From Sedimentibacter saalensis (GTDB lineage Bacteria > Bacillota > Clostridia > Tissierellales > Sedimentibacteraceae), in the NCBI RefSeq assembly GCF_007830175.1, contig NZ_VLKH01000007.1, positions 1-64,000 on the forward strand: 64,000 nucleotides of DNA. The letters are read 5' to 3'. A program made the position numbers and the translations under genes. This document shows positions 53,002-62,510 of the stretch, in pieces. Below the pieces are notes generated by a model, which was not told the origin of the DNA, ran no database searches, and saw only the letters and a list, made by a program, of their open reading frames with translations. The stretch's first letter is position 1; each line of letters begins with the position of its first letter.

Positions 53002-54780
53002 ATGTTTAAAAGTGTAAGACATGCAATTTTATTATTTATTTTAACAGCTGTTCTCACAGCATGTGCCAATCCGGCAAGTGCAAATTCTCCCATTCCCGGC
53101 GAAGTCAATGAACCTGGAAGCGAAACTCCGGCAGCGGAAGAACCTTCACAGCCTGAATTGACTGAAGAAGAAAAGGCTGCGCAAGAACTTGAGAAGAAAA
53201 TTGCCGAGAGAGAAGAACTTGAAAAATCAAGAAAAGAAGAGTACAAAGAATTTTATGTGCCCCTTGTTCCCGTATCTGAACAAAGAGAAAAAGAATATGT
53301 TGAGGTGAGGGCGCTTTATGCTACAGGGCACACAGCAGGAAATGAATTGAACAAAGAAAACATAGATGCATATTCTGAATATGTGAAAGCTCTTCAGTCA
53401 AATGACAAGGCTCTTGCATCATCACTTTATGCTGCTGCTGACAAGGCGAACAAATTTGAACGAATTGTAGGTATTGCCGACGCTACGGAAATCAATGGCC
53501 TGGTAATTAACGTCAAAGATGACAACGGATTCATAACATATGAAAGCGATGTTGAAATAGTTCAAAAAATGAATCAGAATACTCCGATACCAATCAAAGA
53601 TGTAAAGAAGATGCTTGAAGTTTTAAAGGATTACGATATTTATACCATAGGAAGAATTGTTGCCTTCAAGGATAAGAATTTTGCAGTCCTCAGTCCTGAC
53701 CATTCCATTCAGTTAAAAACCGGAGGTACATGGCTTGACCCTAACAGCGGCAACATTCCATGGATTAACCCATTTGATAAGTATGTTTGGAACTACAATA
53801 TTGCTATAGCAAAGGAAGCTTCGCTTCTTGGATTTGATGAAATCCAATTTGATTATGTGCGTTTTCCGGATGGTGCAAAAAAATATAATCCTATAACTGA
53901 ATTTCCTGGAAGAAATGGCAGGGACAAAGATGTAGCAATTGCCGAATTCCTGCAGTATGCTAAAAAAGAACTTGCTCCATACAGCGTTAATCTCGGTGCA
54001 GATGTATTTGGTATAATCACCAGGACATGGGATGATTTTCCTGAGGACATAGGACAGACGTGGATATTAATGGGTGAGCATGTTGACAACCTGGCACCAA
54101 TGGTTTATCCAAGCCACTATTCAACAGGCTGGTACAATTTAGAAAATCCGAACGCCAATCCTTACCTGGTAGTTAAGGGAGCAATGGAAGAAGCAATTGA
54201 GAAAAATTCATCCATGGAAAATCCTCCGCACATTAGACCGTGGATTCAGGACTTTGACTGGCAGGGAATCGAATATGGTCCGGATAAGGTGAGAGCTCAG
54301 ATTATTGCAGCCAAGGAACTTGGTGTGACTGAATACATGATTTGGAATCCCGGCAACGTATATGATCCCTATGCTTTCATGCTCACAGAAACAGAAAAGA
54401 AAACAACATATCCACTTGATAAGGGAGAGCTTGATTACAGGGAAAAAACACCTGGAGACAGCGCCGATAAATATTTATCGGGTATGCTTAATGAGAGATT
54501 CAGCTACATGTATCTTATGACTCCGGTTGCTGACAGAGAAAAAGACTTTGACAGCTACCTTAAGGCAATGGAATCAACAAATGTAAGTCTCTTGCGCTAC
54601 AAGGTTACAGGCTATGAAATGGATCCTTCAGACAAGGATAAGGCAACAGTTTACTTGAACTACAAAATAGAGATAAAAAACGGCGACGTTTCTCAGATTG
54701 TTGAAAAAGACAACGCTCAATGGCAGTCAGTGAGAGAAAACAACATATGGAAAATCAAAGCTGTATTTGATGCACAATAG
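53002..54780 (+). CDS. Putative glycoside hydrolase (DUF4015) lipoprotein
   Basis: A 592-residue exported lipoprotein: signal peptide ending in lipobox LTAC, a Pro/Glu-rich and then highly charged coiled linker (residues about 25-90), a DUF4015-type barrel (about 150-490), and a C-terminal 90-residue domain resembling an NTF2-like/SnoaL fold. Barrel landmarks are GLVINVKDDNGFITYES, the acidic FDEIQFDYVRFPDG and DVFGIITRTWDDFPEDIGQ. The family is predicted to hydrolyse glycans, with no proven substrate. ATG 53002 follows TAGGAGG. Monocistronic. Confidence 0.85.
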   Translation: MFKSVRHAILLFILTAVLTACANPASANSPIPGEVNEPGSETPAAEEPSQPELTEEEKAAQELEKKIAEREELEKSRKEEYKEFYVPLVPVSEQREKEYVEVRALYATGHTAGNELNKENIDAYSEYVKALQSNDKALASSLYAAADKANKFERIVGIADATEINGLVINVKDDNGFITYESDVEIVQKMNQNTPIPIKDVKKMLEVLKDYDIYTIGRIVAFKDKNFAVLSPDHSIQLKTGGTWLDPNSGNIPWINPFDKYVWNYNIAIAKEASLLGFDEIQFDYVRFPDGAKKYNPITEFPGRNGRDKDVAIAEFLQYAKKELAPYSVNLGADVFGIITRTWDDFPEDIGQTWILMGEHVDNLAPMVYPSHYSTGWYNLENPNANPYLVVKGAMEEAIEKNSSMENPPHIRPWIQDFDWQGIEYGPDKVRAQIIAAKELGVTEYMIWNPGNVYDPYAFMLTETEKKTTYPLDKGELDYREKTPGDSADKYLSGMLNERFSYMYLMTPVADREKDFDSYLKAMESTNVSLLRYKVTGYEMDPSDKDKATVYLNYKIEIKNGDVSQIVEKDNAQWQSVRENNIWKIKAVFDAQ

Positions 54781-54782
54781 AA

Positions 54783-54809
54783 AAAGGGGCGGGCAACCGC
54801 TCTTTTTGT
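54783..54809 (+). terminator. Terminator of the DUF4015 gene
   Basis: AAAAAG-GGGCGG, loop GCAA, CCGCTCTTTTTG; a stem with one mismatch and a T run. Confidence 0.75.
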
Positions 54810-54891
54810 ATAAGAGGATTACTTTTTCCTTGAATAATTAGCTCATGTACGCAAAGACGAAACCTATGTAATTAAAATAAAAACAAAAAGC

Positions 54892-54919
54892 TTGACAAGA
54901 AAAAATTTATTGTTATAAT
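54892..54919 (+). promoter_or_regulatory. asd promoter
   Basis: Consensus TTGACA (54892-54897), a 16-base spacer and consensus TATAAT (54914-54919). Confidence 0.8.
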
Positions 54920-54972
54920 AAATTTTATATTTAAAAGTAGTTGTTTATATATTTCGGATTTGGAGGAGAGAA

Positions 54973-55986
54973 ATGAAAAAGTACAATGTGGCAATATTAG
55001 GTGCAACAGGAGCAGTAGGACAAGAAATGCTCAAGGTTTTAGGCGAAAGGAATTTTCCGTACGGAGAGTTGAAACTTTTGGCAAGCAAAAGAAGTGCTGG
55101 TGAAGAAGTTGAATTTCAAGGCAAGAAATTTGTTATAGAAGAAGCAACAGAAAATTCTTTTGAAAATATTAACGTAGTCTTGTGTGCTGCTGAAAATTAT
55201 ATAAGTGAAGCACTTTCTCCGGCAGCTGTAAAGGCTGGAGCAGTTGTAATAGACAACAGTTCTGCTTTCAGACTTAATGATGATGTTCCTTTGGTGGTTC
55301 CTGAGGTTAATCCGGAAGATGTTAAAAATCACAAAGGAATAATTGCAAATCCAAACTGCTCAACAATAATTGCATTGACTGCACTGAATGAACTCAATAA
55401 ATATGCAAAAATAAACAGAATGGTAGTATCGACATTCCAGGCTGTTTCAGGAGCAGGCGTAAATGGAATAAAGGAATTGGATCAGCAGATTTCTGATATA
55501 AATAGTGGCAAGACAGTTGAAATAAAAACATTCGCCCACCAGATTGCTTATAATGTGATCCCACAGATAGGCGATTTTGATGAAATGGGATACTCACAGG
55601 AAGAAATGAAAATGCAGAATGAAGGAAGAAAAATATTCCACAATCCTGATTTGAAGGTAAACTGCACATGCGTAAGAGTTCCTGTTTACAGAAGCCACTC
55701 GGAATCAATTACCATAGAAACAGAAAAGGAAATTACTCCTGAAAAAGCAAGAGAGCTTCTTGCAAATGCTGATGGAGTGAAGCTGGTAGACGATCCTGCA
55801 AGCAAGAAATACCCAATGCCTCTTGATACATCTAACCAGGATTTAATTTATGTTGGAAGAGTGAGAAAAGACATAAGCCAGGACAATTCACTTGTATTAT
55901 GGTGCTGCGGAGACCAGGTAAGAAAAGGTGCTGCAACAAATGCAGTGCAGATTGCAGAAGTGCTGGTAAAAGAAAACTTAATATAA
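54973..55986 (+). CDS. asd: Aspartate-semialdehyde dehydrogenase
   Basis: A 337-residue NADPH enzyme reducing aspartyl phosphate to the semialdehyde for lysine/DAP, threonine and methionine synthesis. The nucleotide-binding GATGAVGQEML, active-site Cys in ANPNCSTIIAL, and the late RVPVYRSHSESITIE (catalytic His region) are intact. GGAGGAG precedes the ATG. Monocistronic; the leader shows no lysine riboswitch. Confidence 0.95.
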   Translation: MKKYNVAILGATGAVGQEMLKVLGERNFPYGELKLLASKRSAGEEVEFQGKKFVIEEATENSFENINVVLCAAENYISEALSPAAVKAGAVVIDNSSAFRLNDDVPLVVPEVNPEDVKNHKGIIANPNCSTIIALTALNELNKYAKINRMVVSTFQAVSGAGVNGIKELDQQISDINSGKTVEIKTFAHQIAYNVIPQIGDFDEMGYSQEEMKMQNEGRKIFHNPDLKVNCTCVRVPVYRSHSESITIETEKEITPEKARELLANADGVKLVDDPASKKYPMPLDTSNQDLIYVGRVRKDISQDNSLVLWCCGDQVRKGAATNAVQIAEVLVKENLI

Positions 55987-55990
55987 TGAT

Positions 55991-56019
55991 GTAAGAAACG
56001 GCTTTGCCGTTTCTTTTTT
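55991..56019 (+). terminator. Terminator of asd
   Basis: AGAAACGGC, loop TTT, GCCGTTTCT followed by T run. Confidence 0.9.
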
Positions 56020-56081
56020 TAGAAAAATATGGACAAATGTTCGAAAATATTATAAAGTATAGGTATTCAGGAGGTGTCAAA

Positions 56082-57311
56082 TTGGATGCAGCAATAATCG
56101 CAATGCTTATACTATCAATAATATTAAATGTAATCCTTTTGTGGAAGACATCAAAACGAGACATGGAAGAACATATAATATCTGAAATAAAAATTAATTT
56201 AAGTCAGAACAACATGAATCTCATAGATTCAGTGAACAGGAAAATATCCGATTCAGAACAAAAACAGCTCAGGGAAATATTGACCAACAAGCTTGAAACA
56301 GTGGAGAGGATGGAAAAAAATACTACTCGTATGACTGAATCTTTCATGAATTTTTCTCAGACTACATCAAAATCCTTAAATGAAAATTTCCAATCTCTTA
56401 CTGAACGAGTGGGAACAAATCTTGATAAAATAAATATGCGTGTTGAGGAAAGGCTTAGCGAAGGATTTGAAAAAACAAACAAAACTTTTGCCAACATTCT
56501 TGAAAGACTTTCTAAAATCGATGAGGCTCAAAAGAAAATAGACAGCCTTTCAACAAATATAGTATCATTACAGGATGTGTTGACAGACAAGAAGAGCAGG
56601 GGAACATTTGGAGAGGTTCAGTTAAACCATATTTTGTCCGTTGTGTTCGGGGAGAAAAATGACAAAATATATGAACTTCAAAAAAAACTTTCTAATGGAA
56701 CAATTGCCGATGCAGTGCTTAATATTCCAGAACCTGTGGGGATGCTTTGCATTGATTCGAAATTCCCACTTGAAAATTACCAGCGTATGATTGACACAAA
56801 CATCAATGAAGCAGAAAGAAAGATTTATTCAAGGGATTTTAAGACAAATGTAAAGAAGCACATAAACGATATTTCCTCAAAATATATAATCAATGGACAA
56901 ACATCAGAACAGGCCATAATGTTTATACCTGCAGAAGCAATATTTGCTGAAATAAATGCTTACCACCAGGACATAATTGATTATGCAGGTGAAAAGCGGG
57001 TTTGGATGGCATCACCCACAACAATGATGTCTGTTTTATCAACTGTGCAGGTTGTGCTCAGGAACATGGAAAGAGAGAAATATGCTGTTATTATACACGA
57101 AGAATTGAACAAGCTTGGAAGAGAATTCAAGCTGTACAAGGACAGATGGGATTCTTTGGCAAAAGACATAAAAAGGGTTTCAGATGATGTGGATAAAATC
57201 AATATTACATCAAATAAAATCGAGAAAAAGTTTGACAAAATATCAAAAGTAGAAATAGGCATGGATCAGAGTGAAGATGTTATTGGGGAAGCTGTTATTA
57301 CGGAGGAATAA
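56082..57311 (+). CDS. rmuC: DNA recombination protein RmuC homologue
   Basis: A 409-residue protein with one N-terminal membrane segment (AAIIAMLILSIILNVILLW), a long coiled-coil (about 30-165), and the RmuC nuclease-fold domain (KKSRGTFGEVQLNHILSVVFG; LCIDSKFPLENYQRMID; IMFIPAEAIFAEINAY; RVWMASPTTMMSVLSTVQ). I choose the TTG at 56082 because AGGAGGTG sits 7 bases upstream; the longer frame would run back into the asd terminator. RmuC limits DNA inversions in E. coli; the biochemical role is not settled. Confidence 0.9.
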   Translation: MDAAIIAMLILSIILNVILLWKTSKRDMEEHIISEIKINLSQNNMNLIDSVNRKISDSEQKQLREILTNKLETVERMEKNTTRMTESFMNFSQTTSKSLNENFQSLTERVGTNLDKINMRVEERLSEGFEKTNKTFANILERLSKIDEAQKKIDSLSTNIVSLQDVLTDKKSRGTFGEVQLNHILSVVFGEKNDKIYELQKKLSNGTIADAVLNIPEPVGMLCIDSKFPLENYQRMIDTNINEAERKIYSRDFKTNVKKHINDISSKYIINGQTSEQAIMFIPAEAIFAEINAYHQDIIDYAGEKRVWMASPTTMMSVLSTVQVVLRNMEREKYAVIIHEELNKLGREFKLYKDRWDSLAKDIKRVSDDVDKINITSNKIEKKFDKISKVEIGMDQSEDVIGEAVITEE

Positions 57312-57312
57312 A

Positions 57313-58194
57313 ATGATTTTTTCAAGCAAGCAGGACGTTTTAGATTCTATTTCTAAATTTGAAGGATTGTATGATGTTGTCAGAATTGTAGATCCCATTA
57401 AAAAAAGCGTAGAAGACAAGGATGGAACGGCTGTACATACCCACTGTTACGATTTTTGGGATAAAGGAGTGCCATGTGAAAATTGCGTAACTTCAAGGGC
57501 ATTGAATGAAAACAATACATTTCACAAAATAGAGTTTAAAAAGGGAATTATTTATTTGATCACTTCATGTCCCGTTAAGGTAAAAGAAGATACTTATGCA
57601 TTGGAATTGCTCAAAGACATTACAAACACAGGAATAATTGAAAACGAAAGCATTAGAAGTGAAGAAGAACTGGAAAAATCAATTGAAAATTTAAATAAGA
57701 AACTTGTAATTGACGATCTGACAGGTACATATAACCGAAGATTTATCAATGAAAGACTTCCTGCAGAAATATTTTTTGCATTAATGAACAAAACAAGACT
57801 GTCGTTGATAATGATGGATGTGGATGATTTCAAAAATATAAATGACAGCTACAGCCACATGGCAGGAGATTTAATATTAAAAGAAGTAAGTGAAATAATG
57901 AAATCAAGCATCAGAATGAACATAGACTGGGTTGCAAGATTCGGGGGAGATGAGTTTTTGATTTGTCTTAATGGTGCAAATGAAGAAGCAGCATTAAGAA
58001 TTGCAGAAGCCATAAGACAAAGGGCAGAAAAAACAGCAGTAGAGTATAATGGAAATAAGATAAATACTTCATTGAGCATAGGCATCTACACATTGGACAA
58101 AGAAGACATAACATCTGAAGAGCTTTTAAGACGGGTTGACATGAACATGTACGAAGCGAAGAAAATGGGTAAAAATGCCATTTTTTCAAGATAA
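57313..58194 (+). CDS. Diguanylate cyclase with cysteine-rich N-terminal PAS-like domain
   Basis: A 293-residue cytoplasmic protein. Residues 1-110 look like a PAS-type sensor with HTHCYDFWDKGVPCENCVTSRAL and a later TSCPVK, giving four cysteines and two histidines that may hold a metal or heme. The GGDEF domain follows with NRRFINERL, DDFKNINDSYSHMAGD and active site RFGGDEFLICLNG. The segment before it reads RMNID, so the RxxD inhibitory site is not conserved. GGAGG precedes ATG 57313, directly behind rmuC. Confidence 0.88.
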   Translation: MIFSSKQDVLDSISKFEGLYDVVRIVDPIKKSVEDKDGTAVHTHCYDFWDKGVPCENCVTSRALNENNTFHKIEFKKGIIYLITSCPVKVKEDTYALELLKDITNTGIIENESIRSEEELEKSIENLNKKLVIDDLTGTYNRRFINERLPAEIFFALMNKTRLSLIMMDVDDFKNINDSYSHMAGDLILKEVSEIMKSSIRMNIDWVARFGGDEFLICLNGANEEAALRIAEAIRQRAEKTAVEYNGNKINTSLSIGIYTLDKEDITSEELLRRVDMNMYEAKKMGKNAIFSR

Positions 58195-58235
58195 AATGAA
58201 CCACTAAATTTAATAAAAAAAGTTAAAAAAAACTC

Positions 58236-58264
58236 TTGCATTTTGTTTGACGGTATGCTAATAT
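58236..58264 (+). promoter_or_regulatory. tRNA-Leu promoter
   Basis: TTGCAT (58236-58241), a 17-base spacer and TAATAT (58259-58264). Confidence 0.65.
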
Positions 58265-58278
58265 ATAAAAGTGGTTCC

Positions 58279-58364
58279 GCCGTAGTGATGGAATGGCAGA
58301 CGTGACGGACTCAAAATCCGTTGGTGGCAACACCGTGGGGGTTCAAGTCCCTTCTACGGCACCA
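58279..58364 (+). tRNA. tRNA-Leu, anticodon CAA
   Basis: An 86-base class II tRNA. The acceptor stem GCCGTAG pairs with CTACGGC, followed by A and an encoded CCA. The anticodon arm ACGGA-CTCAAAA-TCCGT gives anticodon CAA (codon UUG). A variable arm TGGTGGCAACACCG and T arm GGGGTTCAAGTCCC follow. Confidence 0.95.
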
Positions 58365-58376
58365 AATTTTAAATAA

Positions 58377-58407
58377 AAAAAGAGACTTTTATAGGTCTCT
58401 TTTTTTA
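58377..58407 (+). terminator. Terminator of tRNA-Leu
   Basis: AGAGAC (58381-58386) and GTCTCT (58395-58400), then T run. Confidence 0.85.
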
Positions 58408-58500
58408 TGTCTATTAAGATAATAGCAGCGTGGCTTAGCTAAATGCTTATTAAATTCACCCCTCAAACTGGTTAATTCGGCAATAAGCGGTGAGTCTGGA

Positions 58501-58760
58501 TTCCAATACGTAGGGGAGGGCCTCGTGCCCTCCCGAAGATAAAAATATTGAAATAACGACAACGGGCGGACACAAGATCCGCCCCTACATCTTGATAACT
58601 CAACACTTTGCAATGATTCGGTTATTTTTTCATTCCAGTATGTAAGGGAGGATTGCTGTTATCCCGAAAAAAATATCGAAATAACGACAACGGGCGGATA
58701 CAAGATCCGCCTCTACATCTTGATAATTCAACACTTTGCAATTATTCGGTTATTTTTTCA
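58501..58760. repeat. Dispersed paired-hairpin repeat, tandem copies 3 and 4
   Basis: Two about 130-bp direct repeats (58501-58632 and 58633-58760). Each holds a first hairpin (perfect GGGAGGGC/GCCCTCCC in copy 3, decayed in copy 4), the spacer AAATAACGACAACGGGCGGA, a GGGCGGA/TCCGCCC hairpin, and a shared tail with CATCTTGATAA and TTCAACACTTTGCAAT or close variants, then CGGTTATTTTTTCATTCC. A further ATTCCGG at 58760 begins a truncated third unit. The rest of 58408-58500 shows no gene. Confidence 0.85.
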
Positions 58761-58822
58761 TTCCGGTTGAAACAATGGTCATCATTCCAAGTGAGGCTAT
58801 TAATATATGTGATTAAATAAAA

Positions 58823-58840
58823 AACTGGCAGCTGCCAGTT
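58823..58840 (-). terminator. Terminator of the MATE gene
   Basis: AACTGGCAG/CTGCCAGTT palindrome with T runs on both strands, directly behind the stop. Confidence 0.85.
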
Positions 58841-58843
58841 TTT

Positions 58844-60208
58844 TTATTTCATTATTTCATTGTCGTCAAGTATTTTATTGATTTGAAGCATGAATGTGGT
58901 GAATGTAACTGTTGCTGCAATAAAATCTGACACCGGTTCTGCCAGGAACACTGCAAATACCTTGTTCTCAAAGAAGTGAGGAAGTATGTAAATCAGTGGA
59001 ATCAAAAGTATAATTTTTCTTAAGAGAGCCAGAAACATTGATACACGGGATTGTCCCAAAGCAACAAATGTCTGCTGGCATGAATTTTGTGCAGCCATGA
59101 CAAATGCAGTTGCCATGTAAATTCTTGCTGCCCACACGGAGTATTCCTTTAAGGCTGGGGCATTGGTAAACATGGAAACAAAAGTGCCCGGGAATATCAT
59201 CATCATGAGCCATGCGGTTGTGGTGTAAAGAAAGGCACATTTTATAAGCAGTTTGAATGTTGCCTTTACCCTTTCGTTATTTTTAGCTCCGTAGTTGTAG
59301 CTTGTGATTGGCTGAGCTCCTTGAGTAAGTCCCACCAGAGGAAGATGAATCATCTGCATGAGGCTTGACAGTATTGTCATTGAACCAACAGCCAGATCAC
59401 CACCATATTTTTGCAGCGATGAATTAAAGGCAATGTTAAGCAGGCTTTCCGTGCTCTGCATTATGAAAGGAGATACTCCAAGCAGCAACACAGGAATTAT
59501 GATGGATTTATTTATTTTCAAGTTGCATTTTCTTATTTTAAGGCTTGACTTTGGTCCTGTAAGGAATTTCATTACCCAAAGTGATGACAACGCCTGGGAA
59601 AGAACTGTTGCTAATGCTGCTCCCTTCACGCCCATGTTAAATCCAAATATGAATATGGGGTCCAGTACTATGTTTGTGACTGCTCCTATTATTACAGTGA
59701 GCATGCTGTACTTTGCATAGCCCTGTGTTGATATGAAACTGTTCAGTCCAAGGGTGAGCTGAACAAATATTGTACCTATGAGGTATACATTGAGGTATTC
59801 AAGCCCAAATGATATAGTATCTTTGCTTGCACCGAACATCCATAGAAGTTTTTCACCGGATGCCAGGAATACGGCTGTAAGTGTTATTGAAATTATAAGA
59901 AGCATGGAAAAACAGTTTCCAAGTATTCTTTCTGCCTCATCATGATTTTTTTCTCCCATTTTAATTGCGGCCCTTGGGGCTCCTCCCATGCCCACAAGGC
60001 TGCTGAAGGCTGTTATGGTCATGATGACGGGCATTGTTATTCCCACTCCTGTCAGAGCTGCAGGCCCTGTTTCTGCCATGTGTCCAATGTAAATTCTGTC
60101 CACTATGTTGTAGAGCATGTTCACTATCTGAGCGGTTATTGAAGGTATGGCAAGGCTTAATAAAAGCTTACCTATTTTTTCTGTACCTAGCTTGTTTGTA
60201 TTGTTCAT
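58844..60208 (-). CDS. MATE family efflux transporter
   Basis: A 454-residue membrane protein with twelve predicted hydrophobic segments in two homologous halves, of the Na+- or H+-coupled MATE group. LLSLAIPSITAQIVNMLYNIVDRIYIGHM and the ALTGVGITMPV segment open the first half; GVSPFIMQSTESLLNIAFNSSLQKYGGD opens the second. Such pumps export cationic drugs or metabolites; the substrate is unknown. Monocistronic, convergent with the repeat region behind tRNA-Leu. Confidence 0.92.
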   Translation of the reverse strand: MNNTNKLGTEKIGKLLLSLAIPSITAQIVNMLYNIVDRIYIGHMAETGPAALTGVGITMPVIMTITAFSSLVGMGGAPRAAIKMGEKNHDEAERILGNCFSMLLIISITLTAVFLASGEKLLWMFGASKDTISFGLEYLNVYLIGTIFVQLTLGLNSFISTQGYAKYSMLTVIIGAVTNIVLDPIFIFGFNMGVKGAALATVLSQALSSLWVMKFLTGPKSSLKIRKCNLKINKSIIIPVLLLGVSPFIMQSTESLLNIAFNSSLQKYGGDLAVGSMTILSSLMQMIHLPLVGLTQGAQPITSYNYGAKNNERVKATFKLLIKCAFLYTTTAWLMMMIFPGTFVSMFTNAPALKEYSVWAARIYMATAFVMAAQNSCQQTFVALGQSRVSMFLALLRKIILLIPLIYILPHFFENKVFAVFLAEPVSDFIAATVTFTTFMLQINKILDDNEIMK

Positions 60209-60326
60209 TTTTATCCGTCCTGTTTGTTTTAGTCCATAGTATTATATAGCCAAAAAAATTTTTTGGCAACTTTATATTGTTTTCTATTCATGATATAATA
60301 ACTTATTAAAAACAAAAGAGGTATAT

Positions 60327-62510
60327 ATGTTGGAAAAGGCATTGGAGCTTTTGAAAAAATATTATGGATATGAATCATTTCGCGAAGGACAGGAAGAAAT
60401 AATCAATAACATATTGTCCAAAAGGGACGTGCTTGCAATCATGCCAACAGGCGGAGGAAAATCCCTGTGCTACCAGCTTCCTGCACTCATGCTTGATGGT
60501 ACGGCAATAGTTATATCGCCGCTTATTTCCTTAATGAAGGACCAGGTTGACACTCTCAGGCAAATGGGAATGGAAGCTGCATTTATAAACAGCACATTGT
60601 CTGTTGCTGAGCTTAGAAACATAATTTATGAAGCAGAAAGAGAAAAATACAAGCTTCTGTACGTTGCACCTGAAAGACTTGAGTCTGAAGGATTCACTGA
60701 AATGCTTAAAAACATTAAAATATCCATGATAGCCGTTGATGAAGCTCACTGTGTTTCTCAGTGGGGACACGACTTCAGAACAAGCTATTTAAAAATAAAA
60801 GAAATTCGGCACATGACGGGCCAAAATCCTGTAGTGTCTGCATTTACAGCAACTGCAACTGCCCAGGTCAAAGAAGACATTATAAATTTAATAGAGCTTA
60901 AAAATCATTTTGAACTTATAACCGGTTTTGACAGAGAAAATCTAAAATTTGAAGTCATTAGAATAAATAAGAAGTTTCCTTTTGTTTTAAAATATGTTGA
61001 GGAAAACAAGGGAAAACCAGGAATAATATATTGCATTACAAGGAAAATTACGGATGAGGTGTGCGCAAGGCTTATAGCTGCCGGGCATAAAGCAGTGAAA
61101 TACCACGCCGGATTAAACGACAGGGAAAGAGCTTCTAACCAGGATGATTTCCTTTATGATAACGCCGATGTTATGGTTGCTACAAATGCCTTCGGCATGG
61201 GAATTGACAAATCAAACATCAGATACGTCATACATTACAACATGCCCAAGAACATAGAAAGCTATTATCAGGAAGCAGGAAGAGCCGGACGTGACGGAGA
61301 ATCTTCAGATTGCATACTCTTGTTCAGTCCATCAGACATTGTTATGAACAATTTTCTCATTGAAAGCAGCTTCAATTTTTCGAGCAAGTCCAAGGAATAT
61401 GAAAAGTTAAGGGACATGACAAATTATTGCAACACGGATAAATGTCTGAGGAAATTTCTCATAAGCTATTTTGACGAGAAATATGAAAAAGAAATCTGCG
61501 GAAACTGCAGCAGCTGCTTAAGCACTGTAGAAAAAAACGACATAACACTTGAAGCTCAAAAAATCCTCTCATGCATATACAGAATGGGTGAAAGATTCGG
61601 AAGCAACTCAGTAATTGATGTTTTAAAGGGTTCATCAAACCAGAAAATAAAAGCAATGAAGTTTCACGAGCTTACAACATACGGCCTCATGAAGGAATAT
61701 GACAAGGACACATTGAAGGAAATCATATCTGTACTTGTTTCAGAAGGCTTTTTATCCGTAAGCGGAGGAAAATATCCTGTGCTGAAAATTACACAGAGCG
61801 GAAATATGGTTCTCCGCGGAAAATGCAGTGTGGAAATCAAAAAAGTATTTGCAAAGAGCAAGAGTGCAGCTGAAACACTGCCTTTTGAAAAAGATTTGTT
61901 TGATATTCTTAAATCATTGCGAAAGGAAATTGCAGATAAACTAAAAGTTCCTCCATTTGTAGTTTTTTCAGATGCATCTTTAAAAGACATGTGCATTAAG
62001 TACCCTCTCACAGATGAAGAGTTTCTCAATGTTTCAGGTGTAGGTGATGTGAAGGCTGAAAGATATGGCAAAGAATTCATACGGGCTATAACAGACTACA
62101 CCAAGAAAAACAATATTGATGTACAATCAGTAAAAAATGCTGAACATAAAAATAATATTGAAACAAAAAGCGTGGGCAATCATAGAGCAAGTACAAAAAA
62201 ATCATTAAAGGAAGACACTTACCTTACTACCTACAATCATTATAAACAAGGAAAAAGTGTGAAAGAAATTGCAGCTGAAAGAAGTCTCACTGAAAATACA
62301 GTGGAAAATCACCTTGCTCACTGTGCAGAAACAGGATATGAAATAAATTTCAGTGAGTTCATAAAAGCCGAACACGAAGAAATGATAATGAAAGCAATTG
62401 AAAAACAAGGAACAGATAAACTTAAACCAATTAAAGAATGTTTGCCTGATGAAGTAACATATACAGAAATCAAATTTGCAATATGCAAATTTAAGAGGAG
62501 ATTAACATGA
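60327..62510 (+). CDS. recQ: RecQ-family ATP-dependent DNA helicase
   Basis: A 727-residue 3'-5' helicase. Walker A MPTGGGKSLCYQLPA, DEAH box (VDEAHCVSQWGHDFR), helicase motif VI QEAGRAGRDG, a zinc cysteine set (CNTDKCLRKFL...CGNCSSC), an RQC winged helix, an HRDC domain (about 520-595) and a C-terminal HTH_40-like segment (THYKQGKSVKEIAAERSLTENTVENHL, split across 635-665) are all present. GAGGT precedes the ATG. It overlaps rsmI by 4 bases. Confidence 0.94.
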   Translation: MLEKALELLKKYYGYESFREGQEEIINNILSKRDVLAIMPTGGGKSLCYQLPALMLDGTAIVISPLISLMKDQVDTLRQMGMEAAFINSTLSVAELRNIIYEAEREKYKLLYVAPERLESEGFTEMLKNIKISMIAVDEAHCVSQWGHDFRTSYLKIKEIRHMTGQNPVVSAFTATATAQVKEDIINLIELKNHFELITGFDRENLKFEVIRINKKFPFVLKYVEENKGKPGIIYCITRKITDEVCARLIAAGHKAVKYHAGLNDRERASNQDDFLYDNADVMVATNAFGMGIDKSNIRYVIHYNMPKNIESYYQEAGRAGRDGESSDCILLFSPSDIVMNNFLIESSFNFSSKSKEYEKLRDMTNYCNTDKCLRKFLISYFDEKYEKEICGNCSSCLSTVEKNDITLEAQKILSCIYRMGERFGSNSVIDVLKGSSNQKIKAMKFHELTTYGLMKEYDKDTLKEIISVLVSEGFLSVSGGKYPVLKITQSGNMVLRGKCSVEIKKVFAKSKSAAETLPFEKDLFDILKSLRKEIADKLKVPPFVVFSDASLKDMCIKYPLTDEEFLNVSGVGDVKAERYGKEFIRAITDYTKKNNIDVQSVKNAEHKNNIETKSVGNHRASTKKSLKEDTYLTTYNHYKQGKSVKEIAAERSLTENTVENHLAHCAETGYEINFSEFIKAEHEEMIMKAIEKQGTDKLKPIKECLPDEVTYTEIKFAICKFKRRLT

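Noticed and set aside
54810..54972. Lysine riboswitch before asd
   Set aside because: The promoter is close to the gene and leaves a leader of about 45 bases, too short for the L-box, and no conserved elements are seen.
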